Source of the DNA: Pseudomonas sp. CCI4.2
Lineage (GTDB): Bacteria; Pseudomonadota; Gammaproteobacteria; Pseudomonadales; Pseudomonadaceae
DNA: 64,000 nucleotides
NCBI RefSeq assembly: GCF_034350045.1
Contig: NZ_CP133781.1
Coordinates: 124,001 to 188,000, forward strand
Direction: 5' to 3'
Shown here piece by piece: positions 39,284-46,992 of the stretch. How positions within the stretch are numbered: the stretch's first letter is position 1; each line of letters opens with the position of its first letter. The translations under genes were made by a program, and so were the position numbers. The notes below the pieces were generated by a model. The model was not told the origin of the DNA and made no database searches. It worked only from the letters and a program-made list of their open reading frames with translations.

Positions 39284-40537
39284 TCAGATCTTTTCGACAG
39301 TGACCTGAACGTATTGTGCTCTTCCCGCGCCCCAGCCAAAGATCACCGCCGCCAAACCAATTACCGCGAAAATCCATCCCACCGCGTTCCAACCCCCCGT
39401 CTGATCGTGAACGATGCCGACCGCCAGCGGCCCCAACGAGGCCAAGGTGTACCCAAAACCCTGGGCCATGCTCGACAGGTTGGCCGCAACATGGGCGTCC
39501 CGTGAGCGCAACACGATCAGGGTCAGCGCCAGGCTGAACGTACCGCCCTGCCCCAACCCTAAGACAATCGCCCAACCCCACAAACCGTCCAGCGGTGCGA
39601 GCAGGCAACCGAATAATCCGCCCACCGTCAGCAGCATCACGATCAGGATGCCCAGACGCTGATCCTTGCCCCGGGTCGCCAGCCACGGCGCGGTGAGCGC
39701 ACTGGCCAATTGGACAATGATCGAGCCGGACATCACCAGACCCGCCTCAGTGGGCGACAACCCGCGACTGATCAGGATCGAGGGCAACCAGCCAAACACG
39801 ATGTACGCCAGCGACGATTGCAGGCCCATATAAAGAGTGACTTGCCACGCCAGCGGATCACGCAACAACCCGCGAACCCGATAAGCCACGGTATGGGCAC
39901 CATGAGCGTGACGCACCTGCGGCAGCCAAAACACCATCGCCAGCAAGGCTGGAATCATCCAAAAGCCCAAGCCCAACGACCAACTGCCGCCGAAATACTG
40001 GCTCAACGGCACGGTTGCACCGGCTGCGATGGCGGCGCCCAGGCTCAACGCCATGGTGTAAACACCGGTCATCGCGCCGGCCTGTTTGGCAAAATCACGC
40101 TTGACGATGCCCGGCAGCAAAACACCGATGATGCCGATGCTCGCGCCCGCTAAAAGGCTGCCCGCGAACAACCCGAACTCACCCAGGGAACTGCGCAAGA
40201 TAATCCCGCACGCCAACGTCAGCAAAATCCCCAACACCACCCGTTCACTGCCAAAACGCCGCGCCAGCACCGGAGCAAGCGGCGCAAACAAGCCCAGGCA
40301 CAAAACCGGCAACGTCGTCAGCAACCCGGCCTTGGCCGCCGACAATCCCAGGCTATTGGACACCTCACTCAACAACGGCGACATGCTCGACAACGCCGGA
40401 CGCAGGTTCAGCGCCACCAACACCAATCCGAGCAGCAGCAACCAAGGTCGCTTTAATACCGGGTGCGAGTGCTGAACCTGCTCATCATCAGCCTCGGCAT
40501 CGATCAGCAGCTCATTGATTTCGTGGGGCGTAGGCAT
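39284..40537 (-). CDS. MFS transporter, CynX/NimT family
   Basis: A 12-helix MFS protein of about 417 aa with a cytoplasmic N-terminus (INELLIDAEADDEQ). The first helix carries LVLVALNLRPALSS, a hallmark of the CynX/NimT group (cyanate/2-nitroimidazole-type transporters). Substrate unknown. The frame is open to 40603; I prefer the ATG at 40537, and 40576 is another candidate, neither with a strong ribosome site. Confidence 0.85.
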   Translation of the reverse strand: MPTPHEINELLIDAEADDEQVQHSHPVLKRPWLLLLGLVLVALNLRPALSSMSPLLSEVSNSLGLSAAKAGLLTTLPVLCLGLFAPLAPVLARRFGSERVVLGILLTLACGIILRSSLGEFGLFAGSLLAGASIGIIGVLLPGIVKRDFAKQAGAMTGVYTMALSLGAAIAAGATVPLSQYFGGSWSLGLGFWMIPALLAMVFWLPQVRHAHGAHTVAYRVRGLLRDPLAWQVTLYMGLQSSLAYIVFGWLPSILISRGLSPTEAGLVMSGSIIVQLASALTAPWLATRGKDQRLGILIVMLLTVGGLFGCLLAPLDGLWGWAIVLGLGQGGTFSLALTLIVLRSRDAHVAANLSSMAQGFGYTLASLGPLAVGIVHDQTGGWNAVGWIFAVIGLAAVIFGWGAGRAQYVQVTVEKI

Positions 40538-41028
40538 GTTGTTCACTGGGTCAGGATTCTGAGGCGGGTCGAGCATCCTGTTGGAGAACGAAGGAGAAAA
40601 CAAGGTAGAGCGCTATTTTAGTGCGCGACACCTGGGTACGAATCTGAGCCAACTTGTTGGCGAAAGTCCTTCGGGCATATCTCAGCCCTGGTCAGCGCTT
40701 ATCAAAAACTGTAGGGGCGGGCTTGCTCGCGATCGGCTGCGAAGCAGTCGTAAATCCGCGACTCGGTTCTTTAAGTTGGAACCGGATTGGCCAATTGGGA
40801 CCGCTTCGATCGAGCGCGACCCCGGGCCCATCTCGGGCAAGCGCCAACCGAGGGTAAGGCCGGACCGTAATCCACTGGTTATCGGCGCTCCTGGACTATC
40901 GCCAACAAGTTGGCTCCTACAGAGAGTTGGCACTTTTTTTACACTTGAACGAAATTTCAGAAACGTCCTACAGACTTCGCAGAAATACTCGAAATAGAAT
41001 GTCCAGCTGTTCAACGGAGGGTAATCAT
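40538..41028. other. Gap between the MFS gene and the first hcp
   Basis: No gene. About 40700-40760 and 40885-40925 carry REP-type fragments (GTAGGGGCGGGCTTGCTCGCGAT and an inverted GGCTCCTACAG; partial matches). The hcp upstream element lies at 40952-40975. Confidence 0.5.
40952..40975 (+). promoter_or_regulatory. Shared hcp upstream element, copy 1
   Basis: AAATTTCAGAAA followed by CGTCCTACAGAC, 53 bp before the first hcp ATG. A very similar element (41687-41711) stands at almost the same distance from the second hcp. See findings. Confidence 0.5.
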
Positions 41029-41526
41029 ATGAGTATAAAAATATCAATGTCCATCAATGGCCGCGATCAAGGTCTTATTTCCAAAAACTGCACGAGCAAG
41101 GAGTCCCAAGGCGACAACAGCTTGCTTGAGTACCTTGACGAAATAACGGTAATCACTCTAAAGCACGAAATGACCGGTTCAGAGAATCCAGAAGATGACT
41201 CGTACCCACCGCTAGTCATTACCAAGTATTTGGATCTTTCGTCCCCAATGTTGATGAATGCACTGGTAAACGAGGAAATGATCGACTGTGAGATATCCGT
41301 ATACAAAGAGTTGCCATCGGGCAGTAGTGAAAAACTCTACTCCATAGCGCTCACAGGAGGTGCGATCATCGACATACATACCAGGCACCGCAAACCACCG
41401 AAAAACGAATCAGGAACTCAAGAAAAACTTTCTATTCTTTATCACACCGCGACCTATACACACTATGGACGTACTGCCGGATCCTTTTCGTTTGTAAACT
41501 CAACATACAGCAAGGGATTCCAGTAA
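41029..41526 (+). CDS. hcp: Type VI secretion tube protein Hcp, copy 1
   Basis: A 165-aa Hcp family protein that stacks as hexameric rings to form the T6SS inner tube and also carries small effectors. Typical features: SINGRDQGLISKNCTSKE near the start, EITVITLKHEM, PPLVITKYLDLSSPMLMNAL, CEISVYKE and KLSILYHTATYTHY. The start at ATG 41029 has GGAGGG upstream. It stands apart from any T6SS structural genes in this window (orphan hcp). It shares a general pattern but only moderate identity with the second hcp. Confidence 0.92.
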   Translation: MSIKISMSINGRDQGLISKNCTSKESQGDNSLLEYLDEITVITLKHEMTGSENPEDDSYPPLVITKYLDLSSPMLMNALVNEEMIDCEISVYKELPSGSSEKLYSIALTGGAIIDIHTRHRKPPKNESGTQEKLSILYHTATYTHYGRTAGSFSFVNSTYSKGFQ

Positions 41527-41686
41527 CTATTACGCCGCAGTAGCCAGTTGCTGCCGAATGCGATACACCATCCATACCCGATTGATGTCACTCACTAACA
41601 AGGCCTCTCGTGCGGAATTGCACTGCCCTTGTACCATTTTGTAATAATTGATCGAGCGTTATACGGTGAACTTCCAAGATTCTCGT

Positions 41687-41711
41687 AAATTTTCGGAAAG
41701 ATCCTACACGC
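41687..41711 (+). promoter_or_regulatory. Shared hcp upstream element, copy 2
   Basis: AAATTTTCGGAAA followed by GATCCTACACGC, 55 bp before the second hcp ATG. It matches copy 1 at most positions, notably AAATTT, GAAA and TCCTACA. Confidence 0.5.
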
Positions 41712-41766
41712 ATACTAAAAACTTTCGCCATACAATGGCCCGAATTTTTCACAGGAGATTCTCTCT

Positions 41767-42261
41767 ATGGCTTATCACGGATACATGACCATGACCGGCA
41801 CACAGCAAGGGCTCATTTCAGCCGGTTGCTCAAGCCACGAATCGATTGGCAACAAGTGCCAGACTGCGCACACGGATGAAATAATGGTGCTCTCATTCGA
41901 TCATCGAATGTTCAACGCTGAAAACTCGAACCACGCCACACACCAACCCGCACTCATCACTAAAAACATCGATAAGGCCACCCCGTTACTGGCCCAAGCG
42001 CTGTCCAATCGCGAACTTGTCAACTGCGAGATTACGTTCTACCGGATCTCGAAGTTCGGAACTCAAGAAAAGTTCTTCACGATCAAACTGAAAGACTGCC
42101 TAATAGCCGACCAGCAAATGGAAATGCCCCATGCTGTTTCGGAAAATGACGCCGAGCCCCAGGAACATATTGCTATCCGCTATCGCGATATCACCTGGAC
42201 GCATCACCTCGCCAATACCAGCGGATGGAGCTCTTGGGATGACTCCGCATGGAACAAATAA
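41767..42261 (+). CDS. hcp: Type VI secretion tube protein Hcp, copy 2
   Basis: A 164-aa Hcp with the family landmarks YMTMTGTQQGLISAGCSS, DEIMVLSFDHRMF, HQPALITKNIDKATPLLAQAL, CEITFYR and HIAIRYRDITWTHH. Ribosome site AGGAG lies before the ATG. The start of the downstream DUF4225 gene overlaps its 3' end by 13 bases, so Hcp and the effector were translationally coupled. It is the closest intact relative of the decayed hcp at 44576. Confidence 0.93.
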   Translation: MAYHGYMTMTGTQQGLISAGCSSHESIGNKCQTAHTDEIMVLSFDHRMFNAENSNHATHQPALITKNIDKATPLLAQALSNRELVNCEITFYRISKFGTQEKFFTIKLKDCLIADQQMEMPHAVSENDAEPQEHIAIRYRDITWTHHLANTSGWSSWDDSAWNK

Positions 42262-42714
42262 ACGGCAAGCAAAAGCCTAGCAGCGATGACTACTTCCGAG
42301 TGACCAACGCGGCAAGTGTATTGGCAAGCCAAGCGTGCACCGTGTCGGCCAAGCATATTCAGGATGGGATGCTGCGGCTCCAGTTTAATCGGGAAGTTGC
42401 TTACTACGCGCGGGGGATTGTCAGGGATGTGGCGGAGGGGAGGAAGAGTGCTGAGTGGGGGTTAAAAGAGCTAAAAAAGAAGATAAAAGATATTGTAGAG
42501 CAATCGCAGCACGTCGCTAAATATGCGATATGGCTCCGCTCGACTAATGTTAAAACCAGAGGCGCGACGCCTATTTCGTTACATAAGGTCAGATTTCATA
42601 AGAGCATACAAACTAGCGTCTGTCCCGGCTTTAATGCTTGATGCAACGACCACCTCGATAACTGCATATGACGCATGGGAAGCGTGGAAAACTTGGAAAG
42701 CTAAAAGTGAATGA
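42249..42714 (+). pseudogene. DUF4225-type effector gene with internal deletion and frameshift
   Basis: The first frame (42249 to about 42525) gives a DUF4225-like N-terminal part: SQACTVSAKHIQDGMLRLQFNREVAYYARGIV and a lysine-rich helix (quoted in part). The next frame (about 42523-42714) gives the family's C-terminal part: YGSARLMLKPEARRLFRYIRSD. The glycine-rich hydrophobic centre that full-length relatives carry between them is missing, and the frame changes at the junction. This fits a single deletion that removed the core. DUF4225 proteins are often found downstream of orphan hcp genes in pseudomonads as presumed T6SS effectors. The overlap with hcp copy 2 fits. Two separate small genes are less likely. 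Confidence 0.68.
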
Positions 42715-43522
42715 TCATTTGTTTAGCAGCCTTTTTATTTTTGTGAGCATTTTATTTTACCTACCTGCTCTATGGGCCAGGAAAGCTTTATCGGGAGATA
42801 ATTACTCCCCCACGAAATACTTAGGCTACTATTTGTATATCCTCGCATGCTTCGCTGTGCACTTGAACTACCTTGAGAACAACTACATCCCATTTGTAGG
42901 AGTGAAGGGAAACCCCATTATGGCCGGAGCATCACTCCTCGTGATGTTCGCTTACTTCTTCACCAGCCCAGTACCATGGAAACGAAAAGGCTGGTTCTCA
43001 CGCGTTCCTATGCCAGTAGTTTTGCCCTGCCCCAGTCCGGACCGCCGAAAGACCTACCAACGACGAGTGTTGGCCAAATGGGAAAAAAGGCCCGTAAAAA
43101 ATTTTATAGTATATGTAGTGATCACTGTTGTTTTGATTTTGTTCTGGTTGGAACCACTGCAAGACTGGCTTGCGCGACCAGATACTGTAATTCCGAAATT
43201 CAACGGGGGAGCGTTTGGTCCCAATGGGGTTATCTCATATATTTTTATACTGCTCGCCTTTATGAATTATCTACCTTCTCTCTGGGCGAGGTTTGCGCTT
43301 TCGGGCGAAGGATTTTCAGTAGAAAAATCCACCGCTGCATTGGTTTACAACATTTTCTGCGCGATATTTCACCAAGAGTTTTTGAACGATGGGAAATTTA
43401 TATTCTTAGACGCTATCGATAATTCGATGGTTGGCTGGGTGTCATTTTGTATGATCATTCTTCATGCTGAAGCTGTAGCTTACCCGTGGAGAAGAAGAAT
43501 ATTACTTTGGAAAGTCGTTTAA
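42707..43522 (+). CDS. Internally duplicated membrane protein, candidate T6SS immunity protein
   Basis: About 271 aa with roughly seven hydrophobic segments. The two halves look alike. The first has YLPALWARKALSGDNYS, a hydrophobic helix, HLNYLENNYIPFV, and ends in VPWKRK. The second has YLPSLWARFALSGEGFS, a helix, HQEFLNDGKFIFL, and ends in YPWRRR. The likely start is GTG 42707, which overlaps the end of the broken DUF4225 gene. The position directly behind an effector gene, the membrane topology and the AT-rich composition suggest an immunity protein; fusion of two tandem immunity genes would explain the duplication. No known family is recognised. Confidence 0.75.
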   Translation: MNDHLFSSLFIFVSILFYLPALWARKALSGDNYSPTKYLGYYLYILACFAVHLNYLENNYIPFVGVKGNPIMAGASLLVMFAYFFTSPVPWKRKGWFSRVPMPVVLPCPSPDRRKTYQRRVLAKWEKRPVKNFIVYVVITVVLILFWLEPLQDWLARPDTVIPKFNGGAFGPNGVISYIFILLAFMNYLPSLWARFALSGEGFSVEKSTAALVYNIFCAIFHQEFLNDGKFIFLDAIDNSMVGWVSFCMIILHAEAVAYPWRRRILLWKVV

Positions 43523-43556
43523 ATCAGCAATGAAAATCTTCATCTTTTGAGGTTTT

Positions 43557-43790
43557 ATGAGAATTGCAGATAACTTTATCAGTTTTTTGATTTTTTTGGG
43601 AAGGGCCGGAGTGATTATTTGTTGCTCTGTATTTTATACTGTTATTATCGGGAATATATTATTGAGTATCGTAACATTAACACCCATTCAATCGCGATAT
43701 GTCATGGGCATATTCTTTGTATTCCTTTTGATCACCGGGACTTATGCTATGCGTGCTTATTTGAAAAAACCGGGCCGGATTTTTTTTTAA
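43557..43790 (+). CDS. Small membrane protein, candidate immunity protein A
   Basis: A 77-aa protein with two hydrophobic helices (GVIICCSVFYTVIIGNILLSIV and YVMGIFFVFLLITGTYA; shown in part) and a basic tail (YLKKPGR). The gene begins 34 nt after the duplicated membrane protein, with GAGG eight bases before the ATG. AT-rich. Size and topology resemble the 78-aa protein at 44303-44539. Confidence 0.65.
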   Translation: MRIADNFISFLIFLGRAGVIICCSVFYTVIIGNILLSIVTLTPIQSRYVMGIFFVFLLITGTYAMRAYLKKPGRIFF

Positions 43791-43824
43791 CCCAACGTGA
43801 ACAAAACCTGCCGGGAAATGAAAG

Positions 43825-43992
43825 TTGCTTATTGAAAAAATAGGCGCTGAGTTTTGCCTGACATTCAGCTATGAATGGCCTTCGCAGACAAGCCTGCCCT
43901 ACGATGTTTTCGTTCCGAAATTCGTGTCGTACGAAAACCTCGCGTTAGTGGAGGAAAATATGATGATCAGATATTTGACTGCCCCGGACTGA
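43825..43992 (+). pseudogene. Unrecognised 55-codon fragment
   Basis: An open frame beginning at a TTG (LLIEKIGAEFCLTFSYEWPS...) and ending RYLTAPD. It has no known match by eye. Its tail runs into GCGGGCC followed 40 nt later by a new gene start. It could be the end of a larger protein or a small gene. Confidence 0.3.
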
Positions 43993-44032
43993 CGCGGGCC
44001 AAGTCACCCTGATATTTTTTGAAGGAGCTTCA

Positions 44033-44086
44033 ATGTCTAATAACCCGTATGTGGACTACATCCCAAAAGTTGCACACCCGTCCTGA
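44033..44086 (+). pseudogene. Truncated gene start
   Basis: ATG with a strong GAAGGAG ribosome site, reading MSNNPYVDYIPKVAHPS, then a stop. Downstream begins sequence that leads into the IS3 orfA fragment, so insertion of the element probably cut this gene. The original product is unknown. Confidence 0.35.
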
Positions 44087-44102
44087 CTTTTGAGGTTTTT
44101 TC

Positions 44103-44267
44103 ATGAGTAAATACTCAGAGCAGTTCAAGCTCTCTGTATTGCAGCGGATGTGGGATCAGGAGCTCTCCCGTCGACAAACCACTGCGCTGCTTAATCTGCG
44201 CGCTGTCGGCGCCAATTACCCAGGAAATGTTTTCGTCTTGCGATGCCATTTAGGTCGCCAGCGCTAA
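44103..44267 (+). mobile_element. IS3-family transposase OrfA fragment
   Basis: Encodes MSKYSEQFKLSVLQRMWDQE, then LSRRQTTALLNL, the helix-turn-helix start of an IS3-type OrfA (54 codons). After about residue 36 the pattern is lost (GANYPGNVFVLRCH). No orfB or terminal inverted repeats are visible, so this is a remnant. Confidence 0.65.
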
Positions 44268-44302
44268 CAGTCTAATACTACATTTGAGTGTAGGGTGTCG
44301 CA

Positions 44303-44539
44303 ATGAAAAAAAAAGCTACATTTAACCAAAAGGCTTTTGCTTTTTTTCAAATCTTATTGTTGATTCCCGCTGCCGCTGGGTTTTATACCGCTGTCAGCTT
44401 TTTATTACTTATGCAATTTATATCACTAGAGCCTATTTTTTGGCGCTGCATCGTAATTATATTTTTTACATGTCTTAATATAATTGGATTTTACTGGTCC
44501 TTTAAATACTTTAAGAAAAACGGTAATTTCGACTTATAA
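44303..44539 (+). CDS. Small membrane protein, candidate immunity protein B
   Basis: A 78-aa protein, MKKKATFNQKAFAFFQILL onward, with two or three hydrophobic stretches and a basic tail (YFKKNGNFDL). AT-rich (far below the window average). It is about the size of the protein at 43557 and shares a loose pattern with it (FYT, a central L.PI, a GxY and a final Y.KK.G). It lies directly upstream of the decayed extended hcp. Confidence 0.6.
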   Translation: MKKKATFNQKAFAFFQILLLIPAAAGFYTAVSFLLLMQFISLEPIFWRCIVIIFFTCLNIIGFYWSFKYFKKNGNFDL

Positions 44540-44575
44540 AGTTTAGAAAAAATACGTAACGCCTGAATCTCCATC

Positions 44576-45046
44576 GCGGAAAATGACGCCAAACCTCAAG
44601 AGAAAATTGCTATTCGCTATCGCGATATCACCTGAACCTATCACCTCGCTAACACCAGCGCATGGAGCTCTTGGAATGACTTGCTGCAGAGGTTGATAGG
44701 GTTGGCGGTTATCGGGTTAGTGCTGAGCTTTTTCATGGGTTTCTGGTTCAGTTTGCTTTGGGTCGAGTTCTCTCACGGTATAAAAATCTACTTATGGATC
44801 GGAGCGCAGCGTGCAATCAACTATTTTGAGAATGATCCTCTAGGCAAGGGTAATGCTAGATTTACGCTGCTGAATTTCGTGTGGATGCTGGTTGGGCTTA
44901 ACATGCGGTATTCCATGCCCAACGCCCTCGTTTTCATGGAAATATTGCACGGTGGAGTTGTCCAGGCTGGGCCCACAGGATGTGTAATTCACCCACATAT
45001 CCACCGCCCGCCCCTTCGCAGGCAAGCCAGCTCCCACAAAATTTGA
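44576..45046 (+). pseudogene. Decayed extended Hcp (Hcp 3' end fused in frame to a membrane domain)
   Basis: 44576-44680 is nearly the same as the 3' end of hcp copy 2: AENDAKPQEKIAIRYRDIT, a stop (TGA 44633-44635) where copy 2 has Trp, then TYHLANTSAWSSWND. The frame continues without a break into LLQRLIGLAVIGLVLSFFMGF and further hydrophobic stretches to about residue 95 of the extension (INYFENDPLGKGNARF, MLVGLNMRYSMPN). The last part (about 44970-45046) reads into a REP-type repeat. Hcp proteins with C-terminal toxin extensions are known. Here the 5' end is gone and the Hcp part is broken, so this is a pseudogene, although a TTG-start product from 44681 cannot be excluded. Confidence 0.6.
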
Positions 45047-45060
45047 CCAGCTGCCCATAA

Positions 45061-45090
45061 AAAAACCCGAACACAAAGTCCGGGTTTTTT
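45061..45090. terminator. Terminator downstream of aapP
   Basis: AAAAACCCG...CGGGTTTTTT stem with A- and T-tracts on the two sides, 20 nt after the aapP stop on the minus strand. It works for either direction. Confidence 0.85.
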
Positions 45091-45109
45091 CTTCACACCA
45101 CCAAAACCA

Positions 45110-45874
45110 CTAGTGCAAGATCTGGCTCAAGAACAACTTGGTCCGGTCGCTCTGTGGGTTATCAAAGAACGCATTAGGCTCGGCTTCTTCAACAATCTCG
45201 CCTTTGTCCATGAAGATCACTCGGTTTGCCACGGTACGGGCGAAGCCCATTTCGTGGGTTACGCAGAGCATGGTCATGCCGTCTTCTGCCAGGCTGACCA
45301 TGGTGTCGAGCACTTCCTTAACCATTTCTGGATCGAGGGCCGAGGTTGGCTCGTCGAACAGCATGATTTTTGGCTTCATGCACAGTGCACGGGCAATCGC
45401 CACGCGCTGTTGTTGACCACCGGACAGTTGACCCGGAAATTTATGCGCCTGCTCTGGAATGCGTACACGCTCCAGATAGTGCATTGCAATTTCTTCGGCC
45501 TGTTTTTTCGGCATCTTGCGCACCCACATCGGGGCCAAGGTGCAGTTTTGCAGGATGGTCAGGTGCGGGAACAGGTTGAAGTGCTGGAACACCATGCCCA
45601 CTTCCCGACGGATCGTTTCGATCTGCTTGAGGTCGTTGGTCAACTCGGTGCCATCAACCACGATGCGACCCTGCTGATGCTCTTCCAGACGGTTGAGGCA
45701 GCGGATGGTGGTCGACTTGCCTGAACCCGACGGGCCGCACAAAACGATGCGCTCGCCCTGACGGACGTTCAGGTTGATGTCTTTGAGTACGTGGAACTGG
45801 CCGTACCACTTGTGTACGCCTTCCATCTGGATCATGCCTTCGGCGCCCAGAGGCAGTTTGCTCACTTCAGTCAT
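45110..45874 (-). CDS. aapP: General amino-acid ABC transporter ATP-binding protein
   Basis: A 254-aa ABC ATPase of the polar amino-acid type. Walker [10 protein letters not shown], signature LSGGQQQRV, Walker [15 protein letters not shown], and the H-loop THEMGFA. It energises uptake through AapQ/AapM. I start at ATG 45874 (MTEVSK) with AGGAG upstream; the frame extends further but overlaps aapM. Last gene of aapJQMP. Confidence 0.95.
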   Translation of the reverse strand: MTEVSKLPLGAEGMIQMEGVHKWYGQFHVLKDINLNVRQGERIVLCGPSGSGKSTTIRCLNRLEEHQQGRIVVDGTELTNDLKQIETIRREVGMVFQHFNLFPHLTILQNCTLAPMWVRKMPKKQAEEIAMHYLERVRIPEQAHKFPGQLSGGQQQRVAIARALCMKPKIMLFDEPTSALDPEMVKEVLDTMVSLAEDGMTMLCVTHEMGFARTVANRVIFMDKGEIVEEAEPNAFFDNPQSDRTKLFLSQILH

Positions 45875-45884
45875 CACAAAACTC

Positions 45885-46982
45885 CTAACGCTTGTGGCCT
45901 GTGTCCAACTTACGCTCCAAATGCATGGAGTAGCGGGACATGCCGAAACAGAAGATCCAGAACACCAGCGCAGCGAAGACATAGCCTTCGGTGGCCATAC
46001 CGAGCCATTTTGGGTCGGCGGCTGCTTGTTTAACGCTGTTGAGCAGGTCGAACAAGCCGATGATGATCACCAGGCTGGTGTCTTTGAACAGGGCAATGAT
46101 CGTGTTGACGATGCCCGGAATCACCATTTTCAACGCTTGCGGCAGAATCACCAGGCCCATGCTGCGCCAGTAACCCAAGCCCATCGCAGCGGCCGCTTCG
46201 TACTGACCTTTAGGGATGGCTTGCAAGCCACCCCGTACCACTTCAGCCACGTAGGCCGACTGGAACAAAATCACCCCGATCAGTGCGCGCAGCAGTTTGT
46301 CGAAGCTCATGCCTTCTGGCAGGAACAACGGCAGCATCACTGACGACATGAACAATACGGTGATCAATGGAACGCCGCGCCAAAACTCGATGAACGTCAC
46401 GCAGACCACGCGAATCGCCGGCATGTTAGAACGTCGACCCAAGGCCAACACCACACCTAAAGGCAATGCGCCGGCGATACCGACAGTGGCAATCACCAGG
46501 GTCAACATCAACCCGCCCCACTGGCTGGTCGCCACTTCGGTCAAGCCGAAAATGCCGCCATGCAGAAGGAAGTAAGCCACGAATGGGTAAATGACCAGAA
46601 AGCTGAAGCCATAGACTGCTTTACGGGTCAGGAACTTCATAAACAGTGGCGCGACACCCACGATGGCCAAAATGACCGTCAGGTTTACCCGCCAGCGCAG
46701 CTCAGCCGGAAAATAGCCGTACATGAACTGACCGAAGCGCTGCTCGATAAACACCCAGCAGGCGCCCGACTTGGTGCAGTCTTGACGGGTGGTACCGACC
46801 CAGTTGGCATCGAATATCGCCCAATGCAGCAAAGGTGGGACGATCAGCCAGATCAGATAAAACGCAAACAGCGTCAACAGCGTATTGAGCCAACCGGAGA
46901 ACAGGTTGGCCCGCATCCACGCCACGGCGCCCACGCTCATTTTTGGCGGCGTCATGTCGGGTTTGAAAGAATGAGTTGTCAT
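45885..46982 (-). CDS. aapM: General amino-acid ABC transporter permease AapM
   Basis: A 365-aa inner-membrane permease. The N-terminal part has several helices, and the C-terminal HisMQ-type core carries the EAA loop ([25 protein letters not shown]). It pairs with AapQ to form the channel for general L-amino-acid uptake. Ten bases separate it from aapQ. Confidence 0.94.
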   Translation of the reverse strand: MTTHSFKPDMTPPKMSVGAVAWMRANLFSGWLNTLLTLFAFYLIWLIVPPLLHWAIFDANWVGTTRQDCTKSGACWVFIEQRFGQFMYGYFPAELRWRVNLTVILAIVGVAPLFMKFLTRKAVYGFSFLVIYPFVAYFLLHGGIFGLTEVATSQWGGLMLTLVIATVGIAGALPLGVVLALGRRSNMPAIRVVCVTFIEFWRGVPLITVLFMSSVMLPLFLPEGMSFDKLLRALIGVILFQSAYVAEVVRGGLQAIPKGQYEAAAAMGLGYWRSMGLVILPQALKMVIPGIVNTIIALFKDTSLVIIIGLFDLLNSVKQAAADPKWLGMATEGYVFAALVFWIFCFGMSRYSMHLERKLDTGHKR

Positions 46983-46992
46983 GAGCTTTTCC

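Larger units (their letters stand above)
43791..44302. other. Debris region with gene fragments
   Basis: About 510 bp with no full gene. It contains an open fragment (43825-43992), a gene start with a strong ribosome site cut after 17 codons (44033-44086), and a fragment of an IS3-type orfA (44103-44267). Confidence 0.6.

Noticed and set aside
39192..39686. Upstream extension of the NTF2-like gene (165 extra codons)
   Set aside because: The extension overlaps the MFS gene in antisense, is Gly/Arg-rich and lacks domain features; MSDANSAVIIEF is the natural start.
42523..42714. Independent 63-codon gene after the DUF4225 N-terminal part
   Set aside because: Its sequence is the C-terminal part expected of the same protein family, so a deletion with frameshift is simpler.
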